DNA from: Laribacter hongkongensis DSM 14985
GTDB lineage: Bacteria; Pseudomonadota; Gammaproteobacteria; Burkholderiales; Aquaspirillaceae
Direction of reading: 5' to 3'
Length of the DNA: 64,000 bases
Assembly: GCF_000423285.1 (NCBI RefSeq)
Contig: NZ_AUHR01000005.1
Coordinates: 1 to 64,000, forward strand
The position numbers and the translations under genes were made by a program. Position 1 is the first letter of the stretch. Every line of letters begins with the position of its first letter. The notes below the pieces were generated by a model. That model saw only the letters and a program-made list of their open reading frames with translations, was not told the origin of the DNA and did not search any database. Shown piece after piece: positions 17,172 to 28,206 of the stretch.

Positions 17172-17203
17172 GGGGTTGAGTTTTTCAACCCCTCTTTTAT
17201 TTT
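17172..17203 (+). terminator. Second terminator or leader hairpin before infA
   Basis: GGGGTTGA (17172-17179) and TCAACCCC (17185-17192) pair around GTTTT and are followed by TCTTTTATTTTG. The T-rich tail makes it a classic rho-independent terminator. It lies 16 bases before the infA RBS, so it could also act as an attenuator or as part of the infA leader. Confidence 0.65.
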
Positions 17204-17218
17204 GTAACGGAGCAACCT

Positions 17219-17482
17219 ATGGCCAAAGAAGAACTGCTGGAAATGCAGGGCACCGTCATGGAAGTCCTGCCTGACTCACGCTTCCACGTCACTCTGGATA
17301 ACGGACACTCGCTGGTCGCCTACACGGGTGGCAAGATGCGCAAGCATCACATCCGCATCATTGCCGGTGACAAGGTGACGGTAGAAGTTTCGCCGTATGA
17401 CCTGACAAAAGGACGGATTACCTTCCGCTTCATCGAAAGACATCCCTCCGCGCCTTCCCACACCCCGCGCCGGCGTTTCTAA
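17219..17482 (+). CDS. infA: Translation initiation factor IF-1 (extended form)
   Basis: An 87-aa S1-type OB-fold protein: [19 protein letters not shown], then [19 protein letters not shown] and KGRITFRF, the standard IF-1 core. The canonical protein is about 72 aa; here a basic tail [16 protein letters not shown] extends it. IF-1 blocks the A site during 30S initiation. The usual infA lies with ribosomal protein genes; this copy next to csp is therefore probably a second, cold-associated paralogue. RBS ACGGAG precedes it. The end carries a small AAGCCCG/CGGGCTT hairpin. Confidence 0.92.
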   Translation: MAKEELLEMQGTVMEVLPDSRFHVTLDNGHSLVAYTGGKMRKHHIRIIAGDKVTVEVSPYDLTKGRITFRFIERHPSAPSHTPRRRF

Positions 17483-17596
17483 GCCCGTCGGGCTTCCTGT
17501 GCAAGCGATCGCTCCAGTCGGACCTGGTCTTGCTTGCGCTCAAGCTGTTTCCCCTCCGTTTTTGCCTTTTTGCCTGGCTCCGGAGCAACAGGCCTC

Positions 17597-18862
17597 CTAG
17601 TCCTGGCTGCACAAACGGAAATCCACCTCGGGCCGGCGCCCGCTGATCACATCGGCAACCAGTTGCCCTGAGCCGCAGCTCTCGGTCCAGCCCAGCGTAC
17701 CATGCCCGGTATTCAGGTACAGGTTGGCCAGGCCGCGCGCCCGACCGATCAGCGGCACGTTGCCCGGCGTGGTCGGACGCAGTCCTGACCAGTTGTCGGC
17801 CTGCTGCCAGTCCAGTGCATCACCAAACAGCTCGCGCCCACGCCGGGCCAGGGCCTCGCAACGCACCGGGTTGATGTGATGCGTGTAGCCACTGCCGAAT
17901 TCAGCCGTACCGGCAATCCGCAGCTGGTTACCCATGCGGGCAATCACGATGCGGTGGGCTTCGTCTGTCAGGCTGATGCTGGGTGCGCCGGCCGGATCAC
18001 GGACCGGAACCGTGATCGAATAACCCTTGGTGGGATAAACCGGCAAGTCCAGTCTGGCTGTCCGGGTGATTTCGCCGGAAAAGCTGCCCAGTGTCACGAC
18101 ATAGGCATCGCCTGTCAGCGTGTGGTATTGACCATCACTGCCAGTTACGCCAACCCCCTCAATACGGTTGCCGTTACGGACCAGTCCGTTGATGCGGGTA
18201 TTGAAACGGAACTCCACCCCGCGCGCAGCACAGTGGCTGGCCAGTTGCCGGGTGAACAGGCGCGCATTGCCTGATTCATCGTCCGGGCAGTAGGTGCCGC
18301 CTACCAGCCGGGGAGCAATACGGGCCAATGCCGGTTCCAGCCGGACCAGCTCCTCACTGCTGACGACTTTGCGGGTGATGCCGAAATCGGCCATGAACCG
18401 TGCCGAGCGGCCGGCATCATTCAGTTCTTTTGCCGATTCGTACAGGCAGATGATGCCCTGCGTCTGCTGCTCGTATTCCAGATGCAGCTCCTGGCGCAGC
18501 GCCTTGAGTGCGTCCCGGCTGTAGCGGCCCAGAAGCAGCATTTGCCGCATGTTGTCAGTGACACGGGACGGACGGCATTCGGCCAGAAAGCGCAGCCCCC
18601 ACTTCCATTGTTGTGGGTCCAGCCGCAGGCGGAACAATAGCGGGGCATCTTCCTGCCCCATCCAGCGTACGATCTGCGGCAAGACATGAGGCTGGGCCCA
18701 CGGCTCGGACTGGCTGACCGAAATCTGGCCACCGTTGGCAAAGCTGGTTTCACTGGCGGCCTCGCTCTGGCGATCGACCACGACTACTTCGTGGCCGGCC
18801 CGGTTCAGATACCAGGCACTCGTCACGCCGGTCACGCCGGCCCCCAGCACTATCACCCGCAT
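17597..18862 (-). CDS. dadA: D-amino acid dehydrogenase
   Basis: A 421-aa FAD enzyme of the DadA type. The dinucleotide-binding motif VLGAGVTGVTSAWYL opens the protein, followed by VVDRQSEAASETSFANGGQIS, characteristic of DadA. The C-terminal FAD motif lies in NLYLNTGHGTLGWTESCGSG. It oxidises D-amino acids (D-alanine after racemisation) to oxo acids and ammonia, passing electrons to the membrane chain. No alanine racemase gene is adjacent. The start ATG at 18862 has only a weak RBS. Confidence 0.95.
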   Translation of the reverse strand: MRVIVLGAGVTGVTSAWYLNRAGHEVVVVDRQSEAASETSFANGGQISVSQSEPWAQPHVLPQIVRWMGQEDAPLLFRLRLDPQQWKWGLRFLAECRPSRVTDNMRQMLLLGRYSRDALKALRQELHLEYEQQTQGIICLYESAKELNDAGRSARFMADFGITRKVVSSEELVRLEPALARIAPRLVGGTYCPDDESGNARLFTRQLASHCAARGVEFRFNTRINGLVRNGNRIEGVGVTGSDGQYHTLTGDAYVVTLGSFSGEITRTARLDLPVYPTKGYSITVPVRDPAGAPSISLTDEAHRIVIARMGNQLRIAGTAEFGSGYTHHINPVRCEALARRGRELFGDALDWQQADNWSGLRPTTPGNVPLIGRARGLANLYLNTGHGTLGWTESCGSGQLVADVISGRRPEVDFRLCSQD

Positions 18863-18924
18863 GGCAATCTTTCTGTCGTTTTAAAGGTCAATAAACCTAT
18901 GCTAATTCGTCTGGCCGCGCGACA

Positions 18925-19830
18925 TCAAATCCGGCGTGGCGAGACCGCCGGAGCAGCCTGGCCTGGCGTGACGACTTCGTAGACGGTCTTGCCGCGCAGT
19001 TTCAGCCGCGGATTGGCCTGATAGAAGTTTTCCGAATGCCCGACAAACAGCACGCCGTCTTCGCGCAGGACCGGCGGGAATTTGGCCAGCACGTCAAGTT
19101 GCGTCTGGCGGTCAAAATAGATCATCACGTTGCGGCAGAACACGGCATCCATGCGCTCGCTGATGCCCCAGCCGGACTGCGGATCAATCAGGTTCAGGCG
19201 GCGGAAGCTGACGATCTGGCGCAGGGCCGGCTTGACGCGGACCTGCTTGCCGTCAGGCAGGGTTTCGAAATAGCGGGATGCGTAGCCGGTAGGCAGCTTG
19301 TCGAGTGCTGCGAGCGGATAGACCGCTTCCCGGGCCTGGAGCAGGACCTGGGTATCAAGGTCGGTAGCGAGGATCTGGATACGCGGCGCGCGTCCCATGC
19401 CGGCCTGGGCATCCAGCAGGGCCATGGCGATCGAATAGGGTTCTTCACCGGTCGAGGCCGCAGCGCACCAGACCCGGAACACGTCCGCACCTGCCGCTGC
19501 CCGCTGGCGGTAGTGCTCGGCCAAGATGGGGAAGTGGTGCTCTTCGCGGAAGAAATAGGTCAGGTTTGTGGTCATTGCGTTGGTGAAGGCTTCCAGCTCG
19601 CTGCGCCCGGACGGGCTTTCGAGATGAGCGAGGTAGGTGGCGAAATCTGCCTGTCCCAGTTCACGGACGCGCTTGACCAGGCGGCCGTACACCATGTCTT
19701 TTTTGCTGGGGTTGAGGGCGATGCCGGCCGTGCGGCGGATCAGGTTGCGTACCCGCTCGAAATCGGCCTCGGTGAAGACGAATTCGCGGGTGGGAGGATG
19801 AATGGGGGTCAACGGTGGAAACATTGCCAT
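18925..19830 (-). CDS. cheR: Chemotaxis protein methyltransferase CheR
   Basis: A 301-aa protein with the CheR N-terminal helical domain (FERVRNLIRRTAGIALNPSKK) and the SAM-binding domain with VWCAAASTGEEPYSIAM, then MDAVFCRNVMIYFD and VGHSENFY. It methylates glutamates on chemoreceptors with SAM. No other chemotaxis gene is near, so it is an orphan copy here. Start ATG 19830; ATG 19824 is an alternative, neither with a strong RBS. Confidence 0.95.
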   Translation of the reverse strand: MAMFPPLTPIHPPTREFVFTEADFERVRNLIRRTAGIALNPSKKDMVYGRLVKRVRELGQADFATYLAHLESPSGRSELEAFTNAMTTNLTYFFREEHHFPILAEHYRQRAAAGADVFRVWCAAASTGEEPYSIAMALLDAQAGMGRAPRIQILATDLDTQVLLQAREAVYPLAALDKLPTGYASRYFETLPDGKQVRVKPALRQIVSFRRLNLIDPQSGWGISERMDAVFCRNVMIYFDRQTQLDVLAKFPPVLREDGVLFVGHSENFYQANPRLKLRGKTVYEVVTPGQAAPAVSPRRI

Positions 19831-19870
19831 GAGAACAGACCGGGTGGCAAAAGCCCGACTCTAAAACAAA

Positions 19871-19890
19871 AAGCCCAATGACTTGGGCTT
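19871..19890 (-). terminator. Terminator after erpA
   Basis: AAGCCCAA and TTGGGCTT pair around TGAC; on the minus strand a run TTTTTGTTTT follows. It lies between the erpA stop and the cheR start, both on the minus strand, so it separates the two genes. Confidence 0.8.
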
Positions 19891-19937
19891 TTTTGTCGAT
19901 GGCCGCATATGCGGCCGGCCGGGCCGGAGCCGGAAAA

Positions 19938-20297
19938 TCAGACCGAGAACGACGAACCGCAGCCGCAGGTCGAGGTGGCGTTGGGGTTCTTGATGACGAA
20001 CTGCGAACCTTCCAGGCTTTCCTGGTAGTCGATTTCGGCGCCCACCAGATACTGGTAGCTCATCGGGTCGATCAACAGGGTCACGCCGCCTTTTTCCATC
20101 ACGGCGTCGTCTTCGTTGGTGATCTCGTCGAAGGTAAAGCCGTACTGGAAGCCGGAACAGCCGCCACCGGTGACAAACACGCGCAGTTTCAGGTCCGGAT
20201 TGCCTTCTTCGGCGATCAGTTCGCTGACCTTGGCTACGGCGCTGTCGGTAAAGTTGAGCGGCAACGGCATTTCGCTTGCAGCGTTCATGTGGTTCAT
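19938..20297 (-). CDS. erpA: Iron-sulfur cluster insertion protein ErpA
   Basis: A 119-aa A-type carrier. Its three conserved cysteines are Cys47 in [10 protein letters not shown] and Cys111/Cys113 in STCGCGSSF, which hold the cluster passed to apo-proteins such as isoprenoid and respiratory enzymes. GGAG is close to ATG 20297; a second in-frame ATG (20288) is better spaced and may be the true start. It is separated from cheR by a terminator. Confidence 0.95.
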   Translation of the reverse strand: MNHMNAASEMPLPLNFTDSAVAKVSELIAEEGNPDLKLRVFVTGGGCSGFQYGFTFDEITNEDDAVMEKGGVTLLIDPMSYQYLVGAEIDYQESLEGSQFVIKNPNATSTCGCGSSFSV

Positions 20298-20514
20298 TCT
20301 CCAGAAAAACTGGCGCGGATTATCCTGCGCGCGCCAGCAGATTGCAACGCTAATGCAAATAGGGGTTTTGGATGGAAAAGCAAGTGCTTAGCCCGGATTT
20401 TTCTGCTCGTGGAGCCGGGTGACCGGGCTGCCGGCAGCCGTTGCCGTACCGGCCGGAGCAGTACCGGAACGATGTGGCGGGCAACCGGGAAGTCCGGCCG
20501 CCCGCCGGAGGGGG

Positions 20515-21543
20515 TTACGGCATCAGCGGGACGATTTCGAGTCCGGTCGATTCCGGCAGGCCGAACATCAGGTTGAGGTTTTGCACGGCCTGGCCGGCAG
20601 CACCCTTGACGAGGTTGTCGATCACCGACAGCACCACGACCGTGTCACTGCCCTGCGGGCGGTGGACGGCGATGCGGCAGGTGTTGGAGCCGCGTACCGA
20701 GCGGGTTTCCGGGCAGCTGCCGGCCGGCAGGACATCGACAAAACGCTCACCGGCATAGCGTGATTCAAACAGCCCTTGCAGGTCGACGTCTTTCTTGAGG
20801 CGGGCGTACAGCGTGGCATGGATGCCGCGCACCATCGGCGTCAGGTGCGGCACGAAGGTCAGGCCGACCGGCTGGCCGGCAACGGCTGCCAGTCCCTGGC
20901 GGATTTCCGGCAGATGACGGTGGCCGGCGACACCATAGGCCTTGAAGCTGTCGGTGGCTTCGGCAAACAGGGTGTGCACCTCGGCCTTGCGGCCGGCTCC
21001 GGACACGCCGCTCTTGCAGTCGGCGATCAGGCTGGCCGGATCAATGGCTTCGGCTTCGATCAGGGGCAGGAAGCCCAGTTGCACCGCCGTCGGATAGCAG
21101 CCGGGGTTGGCCACCACGCGGGCCGTGCGGACGGCGTCACGGTTGATTTCCGGCAGGCCGTACACCGCCTCGGCCACCAGCTGCGGAGAGGCATGGGTCA
21201 TGCCGTACCATTTTTCCCATTCGGCAATGTCCTTGATGCGGAAATCCGCCGCAAGGTCGATGACCCGCACGCCGGCTTCGACCAGACGCACGGCTTCCTG
21301 CATGGCGATGCCGTTGGGAGTGGCGAAGAACACCACGTCGCAGCCGGCGAGGTTTGCTTCGTCCGGCGTGGTGAATGCCAGATCAACCCAGCCGCGCAGG
21401 CTCGGATACATGGCATCGACGCGCAGCCCGGCTTCCTTGCGCGAAGTGATGGCCGTGAGCTCGACATCCGGATGACGGCTCAAAAGACGCAGCAGTTCCA
21501 CACCGGTGTAGCCGGTGCCGCCGACGATACCCACCTTGATCAT
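20515..21543 (-). CDS. argC: N-acetyl-gamma-glutamyl-phosphate reductase
   Basis: A 342-aa NADPH enzyme of arginine biosynthesis that reduces N-acetylglutamyl phosphate to the semialdehyde. The nucleotide motif [18 protein letters not shown] opens it. The catalytic Cys is in [15 protein letters not shown] and the GHRHLPEI histidine region follows. GAGGA seven bases upstream of the ATG is a good RBS. It stands alone; no other arg genes are adjacent. Confidence 0.96.
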   Translation of the reverse strand: MIKVGIVGGTGYTGVELLRLLSRHPDVELTAITSRKEAGLRVDAMYPSLRGWVDLAFTTPDEANLAGCDVVFFATPNGIAMQEAVRLVEAGVRVIDLAADFRIKDIAEWEKWYGMTHASPQLVAEAVYGLPEINRDAVRTARVVANPGCYPTAVQLGFLPLIEAEAIDPASLIADCKSGVSGAGRKAEVHTLFAEATDSFKAYGVAGHRHLPEIRQGLAAVAGQPVGLTFVPHLTPMVRGIHATLYARLKKDVDLQGLFESRYAGERFVDVLPAGSCPETRSVRGSNTCRIAVHRPQGSDTVVVLSVIDNLVKGAAGQAVQNLNLMFGLPESTGLEIVPLMP

Positions 21544-21630
21544 GCTTTTATCCTCGTAATGCGGGTGTGATTGACAAGCCTGTCATGTTAGCGCGCAAGG
21601 CGTGACAGGGGGAAACAAATGGGCATGCAA

Positions 21631-21654
21631 AAGCCCGCCGGTTTCGGCGGGCTT
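21631..21654 (-). terminator. Terminator after the peroxiredoxin gene
   Basis: AAGCCCGCCG and CGGCGGGCTT pair around GTTT; TTTTGC follows on the minus strand. It lies 26 bp past the stop of the peroxiredoxin gene. Confidence 0.75.
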
Positions 21655-21679
21655 GCGGGCGGACGGATCCGGCTGGCGA

Positions 21680-22297
21680 TTACAGTTCGCCGGCGTTTTC
21701 AGCCAGGTATTCGGCCACACCGGCGGTGCTGGCCTTCATGCCCTTTTTGCCCTTGTTCCAGCCGGCCGGGCAGACTTCGCCGTTTTCTTCGAAGAACTGC
21801 AGGGCGTCGACCATGCGGATCATTTCGTCGATGTTACGGCCCAGCGGCAGGTTGTTGACCACCTGGTGCTGCACCACGCCCGACTTGTCGATCAGGAACG
21901 AGCCGCGGAAGGCCACGCCGCCTTCGCTTTCCACGTCATAGGCCTTGCAGATGTCGTGGTTGAGGTCGGCCACCAGCGTATAGCCGACCGGGCCGATGCC
22001 GCCCTGGTTGACCGGAGTGTTGCGCCAGGCGTTGTGGGAGAACTGGCTGTCGATCGACACACCGATCACTTCGACATTGCGCTGCTTGAACTCTTCCAGA
22101 CGGTGATCGAAGGCGATCAGTTCGGACGGGCACACGAAGGTGAAGTCGAGCGGGTAGAAGAACACCACGGCGTACTTGCCGGCCGTTGCAGCCTTGAAGC
22201 TGAAATCGTCAACGATCTGGCCGTTGCCGAGCACGGCGGAGAACTTTTTGTCGTCATCGGCAAAAAACGGGGCGGTCTTGTTAACCAGAACAGCCAT
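21680..22297 (-). CDS. Typical 2-Cys peroxiredoxin (AhpC/Prx1 type)
   Basis: A 205-aa thiol peroxidase. The peroxidatic Cys56 is in FYPLDFTFVCPSEL and the resolving Cys176 in GEVCPAGW, the arrangement of typical 2-Cys enzymes that reduce hydrogen and alkyl peroxides as dimers or decamers. The ATG at 22297 is chosen because AAGGAG stands seven bases before it; an upstream ATG at 22312 would place the RBS inside the gene. No AhpF or reductase gene is adjacent, so electrons probably come from thioredoxin. Confidence 0.93.
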   Translation of the reverse strand: MAVLVNKTAPFFADDDKKFSAVLGNGQIVDDFSFKAATAGKYAVVFFYPLDFTFVCPSELIAFDHRLEEFKQRNVEVIGVSIDSQFSHNAWRNTPVNQGGIGPVGYTLVADLNHDICKAYDVESEGGVAFRGSFLIDKSGVVQHQVVNNLPLGRNIDEMIRMVDALQFFEENGEVCPAGWNKGKKGMKASTAGVAEYLAENAGEL

Positions 22298-22735
22298 GGA
22301 GCACTCCTTCATTTCAATGGTCGTTTAGATACCGGGCAGCAGCACCCGGAAAACTGGACAGTTATACGCAAGCCGTCCAGGGCGAGCCAATTGGGTTTGC
22401 CAATGACTCTGATAGCCCGGCGGGCCGATCCGGTACATGGGGATATGCTAGGGGCCATTCAAGCCGTCGCTGGAAAAAACAGCATCCATGCATAATTTTC
22501 TGGTGCCGGGGAAGAACAAAAGACTGGTGATTTAATTTGAATCAGGGTTTGTTGCCAGAACTTTCCGCTAGCATCCTCCGCAGATGCCCGTGTGTCCGGT
22601 TGTGTTGGCAACCAGTCCGCAGGTCCTGTCCCGGCCCGCTGCGTGTATTGCTCTTGTGTCGAGTCGATGCCGCTGCGGGCGGTTTGTTTTGTACGGGCTG
22701 GTGTCTTGCGCACGGCCCGATCAAAGGGAGTTCCG
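22298..22735. other. Divergent promoter region, peroxiredoxin and dpp operon
   Basis: About 440 bp without a gene between the two divergent units. An AT-rich part at 22525-22560 is the likeliest promoter area. AAAGGGAG at 22723-22730 is the dppB RBS. No regulator site was recognised. Confidence 0.4.
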
Positions 22736-23764
22736 ATGCTTTCGTTTGTTCTGAAGCGGCTCGGCCTGCTGATCCCGACCTTCTTCGGCATCACGCTGAT
22801 CACCTTCGGGCTGATCCGCATGATTCCGGGCGATCCGGTCGAGGTGATGATGGGCGAGCGCCGGGTGGACCCGGTCATGCATGCCGAAGCCATGCACCGG
22901 CTGGGTCTCGACAAGCCCTTGCCTGCGCAGTATTTCGATTACGTCAGCAGTCTGGCTCAGGGCAATTTCGGTGAATCGCTGGTCACACGCGAGAGCGTGT
23001 GGAAAGAATTCGTCACCCTGTTTCCGGCTACGGTCGAGCTGTCTGCTGCGGCCATGCTGTTCGCCATCGTGCTGGGCCTGCTGGCCGGAGTGCTGGCGGC
23101 CATCAAGCGTGGCTCGATTTTCGACCATGGCGTGATGGGCCTGTCGCTGACCGGGTTTTCGATGCCGATTTTCTGGTGGGGCCTGATCCTCATCATGTTT
23201 TTCTCGGTATCGCTAGGCTGGACGCCAGTGTCCGGGCGGATCGACCTGATGTACGACATCGAGCCGCAGACCGGCTTCATGCTGATCGACACCTGGCGTG
23301 CCGAAATGCTGGACCCGGAACTCAACGCCGGCGCTTTCCGCGATGCGCTGATGCACCTGATCCTGCCGGCGATCGTGCTGGGTACCATCCCGCTGGCGGT
23401 GATCGCCCGCATGACCCGCTCTTCCATGCTTGAGGTCCTGCGCGAGGACTACATCCGCACGGCGCGCGCCAAGGGCCTGAGTCCGCTGCGGGTGGTGTTC
23501 GTGCATGCGCTGCGCAATGCGCTGATCCCGGTCCTGACCGTCATCGGCCTGCAGGTCGGCGTCCTTCTGGCTGGCGCCGTGCTGACCGAAACCATCTTTT
23601 CCTGGCCTGGCATCGGCAAATGGCTGATCGACGCCATCAGCCGCCGCGACTACCCGGTGGTGCAGAACGGCATCCTGATCGTGGCCACCCTCGTCATCAT
23701 CGTGAACTTCACGGTGGACATCCTCTACGGCGTGGCCAATCCGCGCATTCGTCACCAGAAATAA
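22736..23764 (+). CDS. dppB: Dipeptide/oligopeptide ABC transporter permease, DppB-like
   Basis: A 342-aa inner-membrane permease beginning MLSFVLKRLGLLIPTFFGIT, the standard DppB/OppB opening. It has about six helices and the cytoplasmic EAA loop DYIRTARAKGLSPLRVVF that docks the ATPases. The ATG at 22736 has AAAGGGAG upstream; the longer in-frame extension upstream has no RBS. It is the first gene of dppBCDF. No periplasmic binding protein (dppA) is encoded next to it, so that gene lies elsewhere. Confidence 0.93.
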   Translation: MLSFVLKRLGLLIPTFFGITLITFGLIRMIPGDPVEVMMGERRVDPVMHAEAMHRLGLDKPLPAQYFDYVSSLAQGNFGESLVTRESVWKEFVTLFPATVELSAAAMLFAIVLGLLAGVLAAIKRGSIFDHGVMGLSLTGFSMPIFWWGLILIMFFSVSLGWTPVSGRIDLMYDIEPQTGFMLIDTWRAEMLDPELNAGAFRDALMHLILPAIVLGTIPLAVIARMTRSSMLEVLREDYIRTARAKGLSPLRVVFVHALRNALIPVLTVIGLQVGVLLAGAVLTETIFSWPGIGKWLIDAISRRDYPVVQNGILIVATLVIIVNFTVDILYGVANPRIRHQK

Positions 23765-23774
23765 GGAGGACGGC

Positions 23775-24695
23775 ATGTCTGACACTGCAAGTACGGCAAG
23801 TGCCGTCATCAGCCAGGATTCGCCGGCGTATCCGTCGCCGCTCAAGGAATTCTGGCAGAGCTTTTCGCACAACAAGGGTGCCCTCGCCGGTCTGGCATTC
23901 ATGATCGTCATCGTGGCCTGTGCGCTGTTTGCACCGTGGCTGGCACCTTACGACCCGGTCGAGCAGCACCGCGACTTCCTGCTGGTGCCGCCGGTGTGGG
24001 CCGACGGCGGTACGGCCGCCTTCCTGTTCGGCACCGACGAAGTCGGGCGCGACATCCTGTCGCGGCTGATCCACGGAGCCCGCCTGTCATTGCTGATCGG
24101 CCTGTCGTCGGTGCTGCTGTCGCTGCTGCCGGGCATTGCGCTCGGGCTGACGGCTGCCTTTTTCCCCAGGGTGGCCGGCAGTTTCATCATGCGGCTGATG
24201 GACGTGATGATGGCCCTGCCCAGCCTGCTGCTGGCCGTGGCGATCGTGGCGATCCTCGGGCCGGGCCTGATGAACACCATGATGGCGATTGCCATCGTGG
24301 CGCTGCCCGGCTACGTGCGCCTGACCCGCGCTTCGGCCATGGCCGAACTCAACCGTGAATACGTGACCGCCAGCCGGGTGACCGGTGCCGGCACGCTGCG
24401 GCTGATGTTCATCTGCGTGCTGCCCAACTGCATGGCGCCGCTGATCGTCAACGCCACCATGGGCTTTTCCAGCGCCATCCTCGACGCCGCAGCCCTGGGC
24501 TTTCTCGGCCTGGGTGTCCAGCCGCCGACGCCGGAGTGGGGCACCATGCTGGCCAGCGCACGCGACTACATCGAGCGGGCCTGGTGGGTGGTGACCTTTC
24601 CGGGCCTGACCATCCTGCTGTCGGTTCTGGCAATCAACCTGATGGGGGACGGCTTGCGCGATGCGCTTGACCCGAAACTCAAGCGCGCGGCCTGA
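23775..24695 (+). CDS. dppC: Dipeptide/oligopeptide ABC transporter permease, DppC-like
   Basis: A 306-aa partner permease with the N-terminal OppC-type segment ([19 protein letters not shown]), a [20 protein letters not shown] motif typical of the family, and the EAA loop [18 protein letters not shown]. It pairs with DppB to form the membrane channel. AAGGAGG lies just upstream, ten bases after the dppB stop, so the genes are cotranscribed. Confidence 0.93.
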   Translation: MSDTASTASAVISQDSPAYPSPLKEFWQSFSHNKGALAGLAFMIVIVACALFAPWLAPYDPVEQHRDFLLVPPVWADGGTAAFLFGTDEVGRDILSRLIHGARLSLLIGLSSVLLSLLPGIALGLTAAFFPRVAGSFIMRLMDVMMALPSLLLAVAIVAILGPGLMNTMMAIAIVALPGYVRLTRASAMAELNREYVTASRVTGAGTLRLMFICVLPNCMAPLIVNATMGFSSAILDAAALGFLGLGVQPPTPEWGTMLASARDYIERAWWVVTFPGLTILLSVLAINLMGDGLRDALDPKLKRAA

Positions 24696-24705
24696 GGAGG
24701 ACGAC

Positions 24706-25664
24706 ATGAGTCTGTTGGAAATCGCCAACCTGTCGGTCAGCTTTGGCCGTTTCAATGCAGTGGAAGGGGTGGACCTGACGGTGGAGGCCGGCGAGATCGT
24801 CGGCATCGTCGGTGAATCCGGCTCCGGCAAGTCGGTCACCATGATGGCGCTGATGGGCCTGCTGGACAGCAATGGCCACATCAAGGCCGACCGCATGCAG
24901 TTTGACGGCCAGGACCTGCTGACCATCAGCGAGCGGGCGCGGCGGCGCATTGTCGGCCGCGACATCGCCATGATCTTCCAGGATCCGATGACCAGCCTGA
25001 ACCCGAGCTATACGGTGGGCTTCCAGATCATGGAGGTGCTCCGGCTGCACCAGGGGCTGCGTGGCAGCGCGCTGAAGGCGCGGGCGGTGGAACTGATGGA
25101 AATGGTGGAAATCCCGGCCGCCAAAAGCCGGCTGGACACGTTTCCGCACCAGCTGTCGGGCGGCATGAGCCAGCGGGTGGTAATCGCCATGGCGATTGCC
25201 TGCAACCCCAAGCTGCTGATTGCCGACGAGCCGACCACGGCGCTGGATGTCACCATCCAGGCACAGATCATGAACCTGCTGGTCAGCCTGCAAAAAGAGC
25301 AGGGCATGGCACTGGTGATGATCACCCACGATCTGGCGGTGATTGCCGAGGTGGCGCAGCGGGTGCAGGTGATGTATGCCGGCCAGGTGGTGGAGACCGG
25401 CACGGTGCCGCAGCTCTTCCGCACGCCGCGTCATCCGTATACCGGGGCCCTGCTGGCGGCCATTCCCGAGCACAGCAAGGGCGCCGAGCGCTTGCAGACG
25501 CTGCCCGGCGTCGTGCCGGGAGCGTGGGACCGGCCGGCCGGCTGCCTGCTGGGTCCGCGCTGTCCGTTTGCCCGGCCTGACTGCCACGCCAAACGCCCGA
25601 GTCTGGTGATGACGCCGCAGGGCGAATCACGCTGCTATTACCCGCTTGCCTATCCGGAGGTCGC

Positions 25665-25668
<4 letters not shown>
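24706..25668 (+). CDS. dppD: Dipeptide ABC transporter ATP-binding protein, DppD-like
   Basis: A 320-aa ATPase: Walker A GESGSGKS, signature LSGGMSQRV, Walker [13 protein letters not shown]. The C-terminal oligopeptide-transporter extension has a Cys-containing [18 protein letters not shown], which in this family can bind an Fe-S cluster. The ATG at 24706 follows GAGGAGG. It overlaps dppF by four bases. Confidence 0.94.
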
Positions 25669-26642
<974 letters not shown>

Positions 26643-26663
26643 CCGCCGCTGTACCCGGCATGC

Positions 26664-26694
26664 AAAACGCCACCCGGCCGGGTGGCGTTTTTTT
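26664..26694. terminator. Bidirectional terminator between dppF and rimO
   Basis: CGCCACCCGG/CCGGGTGGCG is a perfect palindrome (26668-26687) with AAAA on the left and TTTTTTT on the right, serving the two convergent genes. Confidence 0.85.
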
Positions 26695-26711
26695 GCGTGG
26701 CGGTACGGTAC

Positions 26712-28052
26712 TCAGACGCGCTCGGCCCACAGGTCGTGCTCGTCGGCATCGACGACCTTCACGGTGAGGATGTCACCCGGCCGGGCATTGCCCACGCCGT
26801 CGATGTAGACATTGCCGTCGATTTCCGGCGCATCGTAGCGCGAGCGGCAGGCCAGTCCGTCGGCTTCGCTGTCGACTTCGTCCACGATCACGTCGAGCGT
26901 GCGGCCGACCTTGGCTGCGAGGCGGGCGGCACTGATGCGCGCCTGTACTTCCATGAAGCGGGCCTGGCGCTCCTGCTTGATTTCTTCGGGAATCTGCCCG
27001 TCCATCGCCTTGGCCGGTGCGCCGTCGACGTTGGAATAGGTGAAACAGCCGACGCGGTCGAGCTGGGCTTCTTCAAGGAAACCGAGCAGTTCCTGGAAGT
27101 CGTCCTCGGTTTCGCCGGGGAAGCCGACGATGAAGGTGGAGCGCAGGGCGAGGTCCGGGCAGATGTCGCGCCATTTCTTGATGCGGGCCAGCACGTTTTC
27201 GCTGTTGGCCGGGCGCTGCATGGCCTTGAGCACCTTCTGCGAGGCGTGCTGGAACGGGATGTCGAGGTAGGGCAGCACCAGTCCTTCGGCCATCAGCGGA
27301 ATGATCTCGTCGACGCTCGGGTACGGATAGACGTAGTGCAGGCGCGTCCACATGCCCATCTGGCCCAGTTCGCGTGACAGCTCCAGCAGGCGGGTGCGGA
27401 TCGGCCGGCCTTGCCAGAAGCCGGTGCGGTACTTGAGGTCGACCCCATAGGCCGACGTGTCCTGCGACACCACCAGCAGTTCCCTGACGCCGCCTTTGGC
27501 GAGGTTTTCTGCCTCTTGCAGCACATCGTGAACCGGCCGGCTGACGAGATCGCCGCGCAGCTGCGGGATGATGCAGAAGGTGCAGCGGTGGTTGCAGCCT
27601 TCGGAAATCTTCAGGTAGGCGTAGTGCTTCGGCGTCAGGCGTACGCCGGTACCGGGCACGAGGTCGACAAACGGGTCGTGCGGCTTGGGCAGGTGGGCGT
27701 GAACGTGGGCCAGCACTTCGTCGGTGGCATGGGCGCCGGTGACGGCCAGCACCGACGGGTGCACGTCGCGCACCATGTTGCCGCCTTCGCGGGCGCCAAG
27801 GCAGCCGGTGACGATGACCTTGCCGTTTTCCTTCAGGGCTTCGCCTATGGCATCCAGCGATTCGGCCACGGCGTCGTCGATGAAGCCGCAGGTGTTGACG
27901 ACCACCAGGTCGGCATTGTCGTAGCTGGACGACAGTTCGTAGCCTTCGGCCCGCAGGCGGGTGAGGATCTGTTCGGTATCGACCGAGGCTTTGGGGCAGC
28001 CAAGGGATACGACACCTATACGCGGGCTGGGGCTGGTCGTGGACTGGGTCAT
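26712..28052 (-). CDS. rimO: Ribosomal protein S12 methylthiotransferase RimO
   Basis: A 446-aa radical-SAM methylthiotransferase that modifies an aspartate of ribosomal protein S12. The N-terminal UPF0004 domain has Cys19, Cys55 and Cys84 for one cluster. The radical-SAM motif is CNHRCTFC (Cys153, Cys157, Cys160). A C-terminal TRAM domain starts near [10 protein letters not shown]. RimO is preferred over MiaB from the [16 protein letters not shown] opening. GGAG lies before the ATG. Confidence 0.96.
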   Translation of the reverse strand: MTQSTTSPSPRIGVVSLGCPKASVDTEQILTRLRAEGYELSSSYDNADLVVVNTCGFIDDAVAESLDAIGEALKENGKVIVTGCLGAREGGNMVRDVHPSVLAVTGAHATDEVLAHVHAHLPKPHDPFVDLVPGTGVRLTPKHYAYLKISEGCNHRCTFCIIPQLRGDLVSRPVHDVLQEAENLAKGGVRELLVVSQDTSAYGVDLKYRTGFWQGRPIRTRLLELSRELGQMGMWTRLHYVYPYPSVDEIIPLMAEGLVLPYLDIPFQHASQKVLKAMQRPANSENVLARIKKWRDICPDLALRSTFIVGFPGETEDDFQELLGFLEEAQLDRVGCFTYSNVDGAPAKAMDGQIPEEIKQERQARFMEVQARISAARLAAKVGRTLDVIVDEVDSEADGLACRSRYDAPEIDGNVYIDGVGNARPGDILTVKVVDADEHDLWAERV

Positions 28053-28119
28053 GGGCGTGCTCCGTATTGACGGATGATGTCCGGGCGGGCTGCGTGGGGC
28101 ATGAGGGGATCATCCTTGC

Positions 28120-28165
28120 AAAAAACCTGAGGCCGACACTTTCGGGCGTCGGCCTCAGGTCAAAA
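28120..28165. terminator. Terminator after phaR
   Basis: ACCTGAGGCCGAC (28125-28137) and GTCGGCCTCAGGT (28148-28160) pair perfectly over 13 bases, flanked by AAAAAA on the left and CAAAA on the right. It ends phaR transcription on the minus strand (U-tract from the left A-run) before rimO. Confidence 0.85.
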
Positions 28166-28206
28166 TCGCGCGGGATGATACAGCAACAACAGGCGCTTGG
28201 GGCGGC

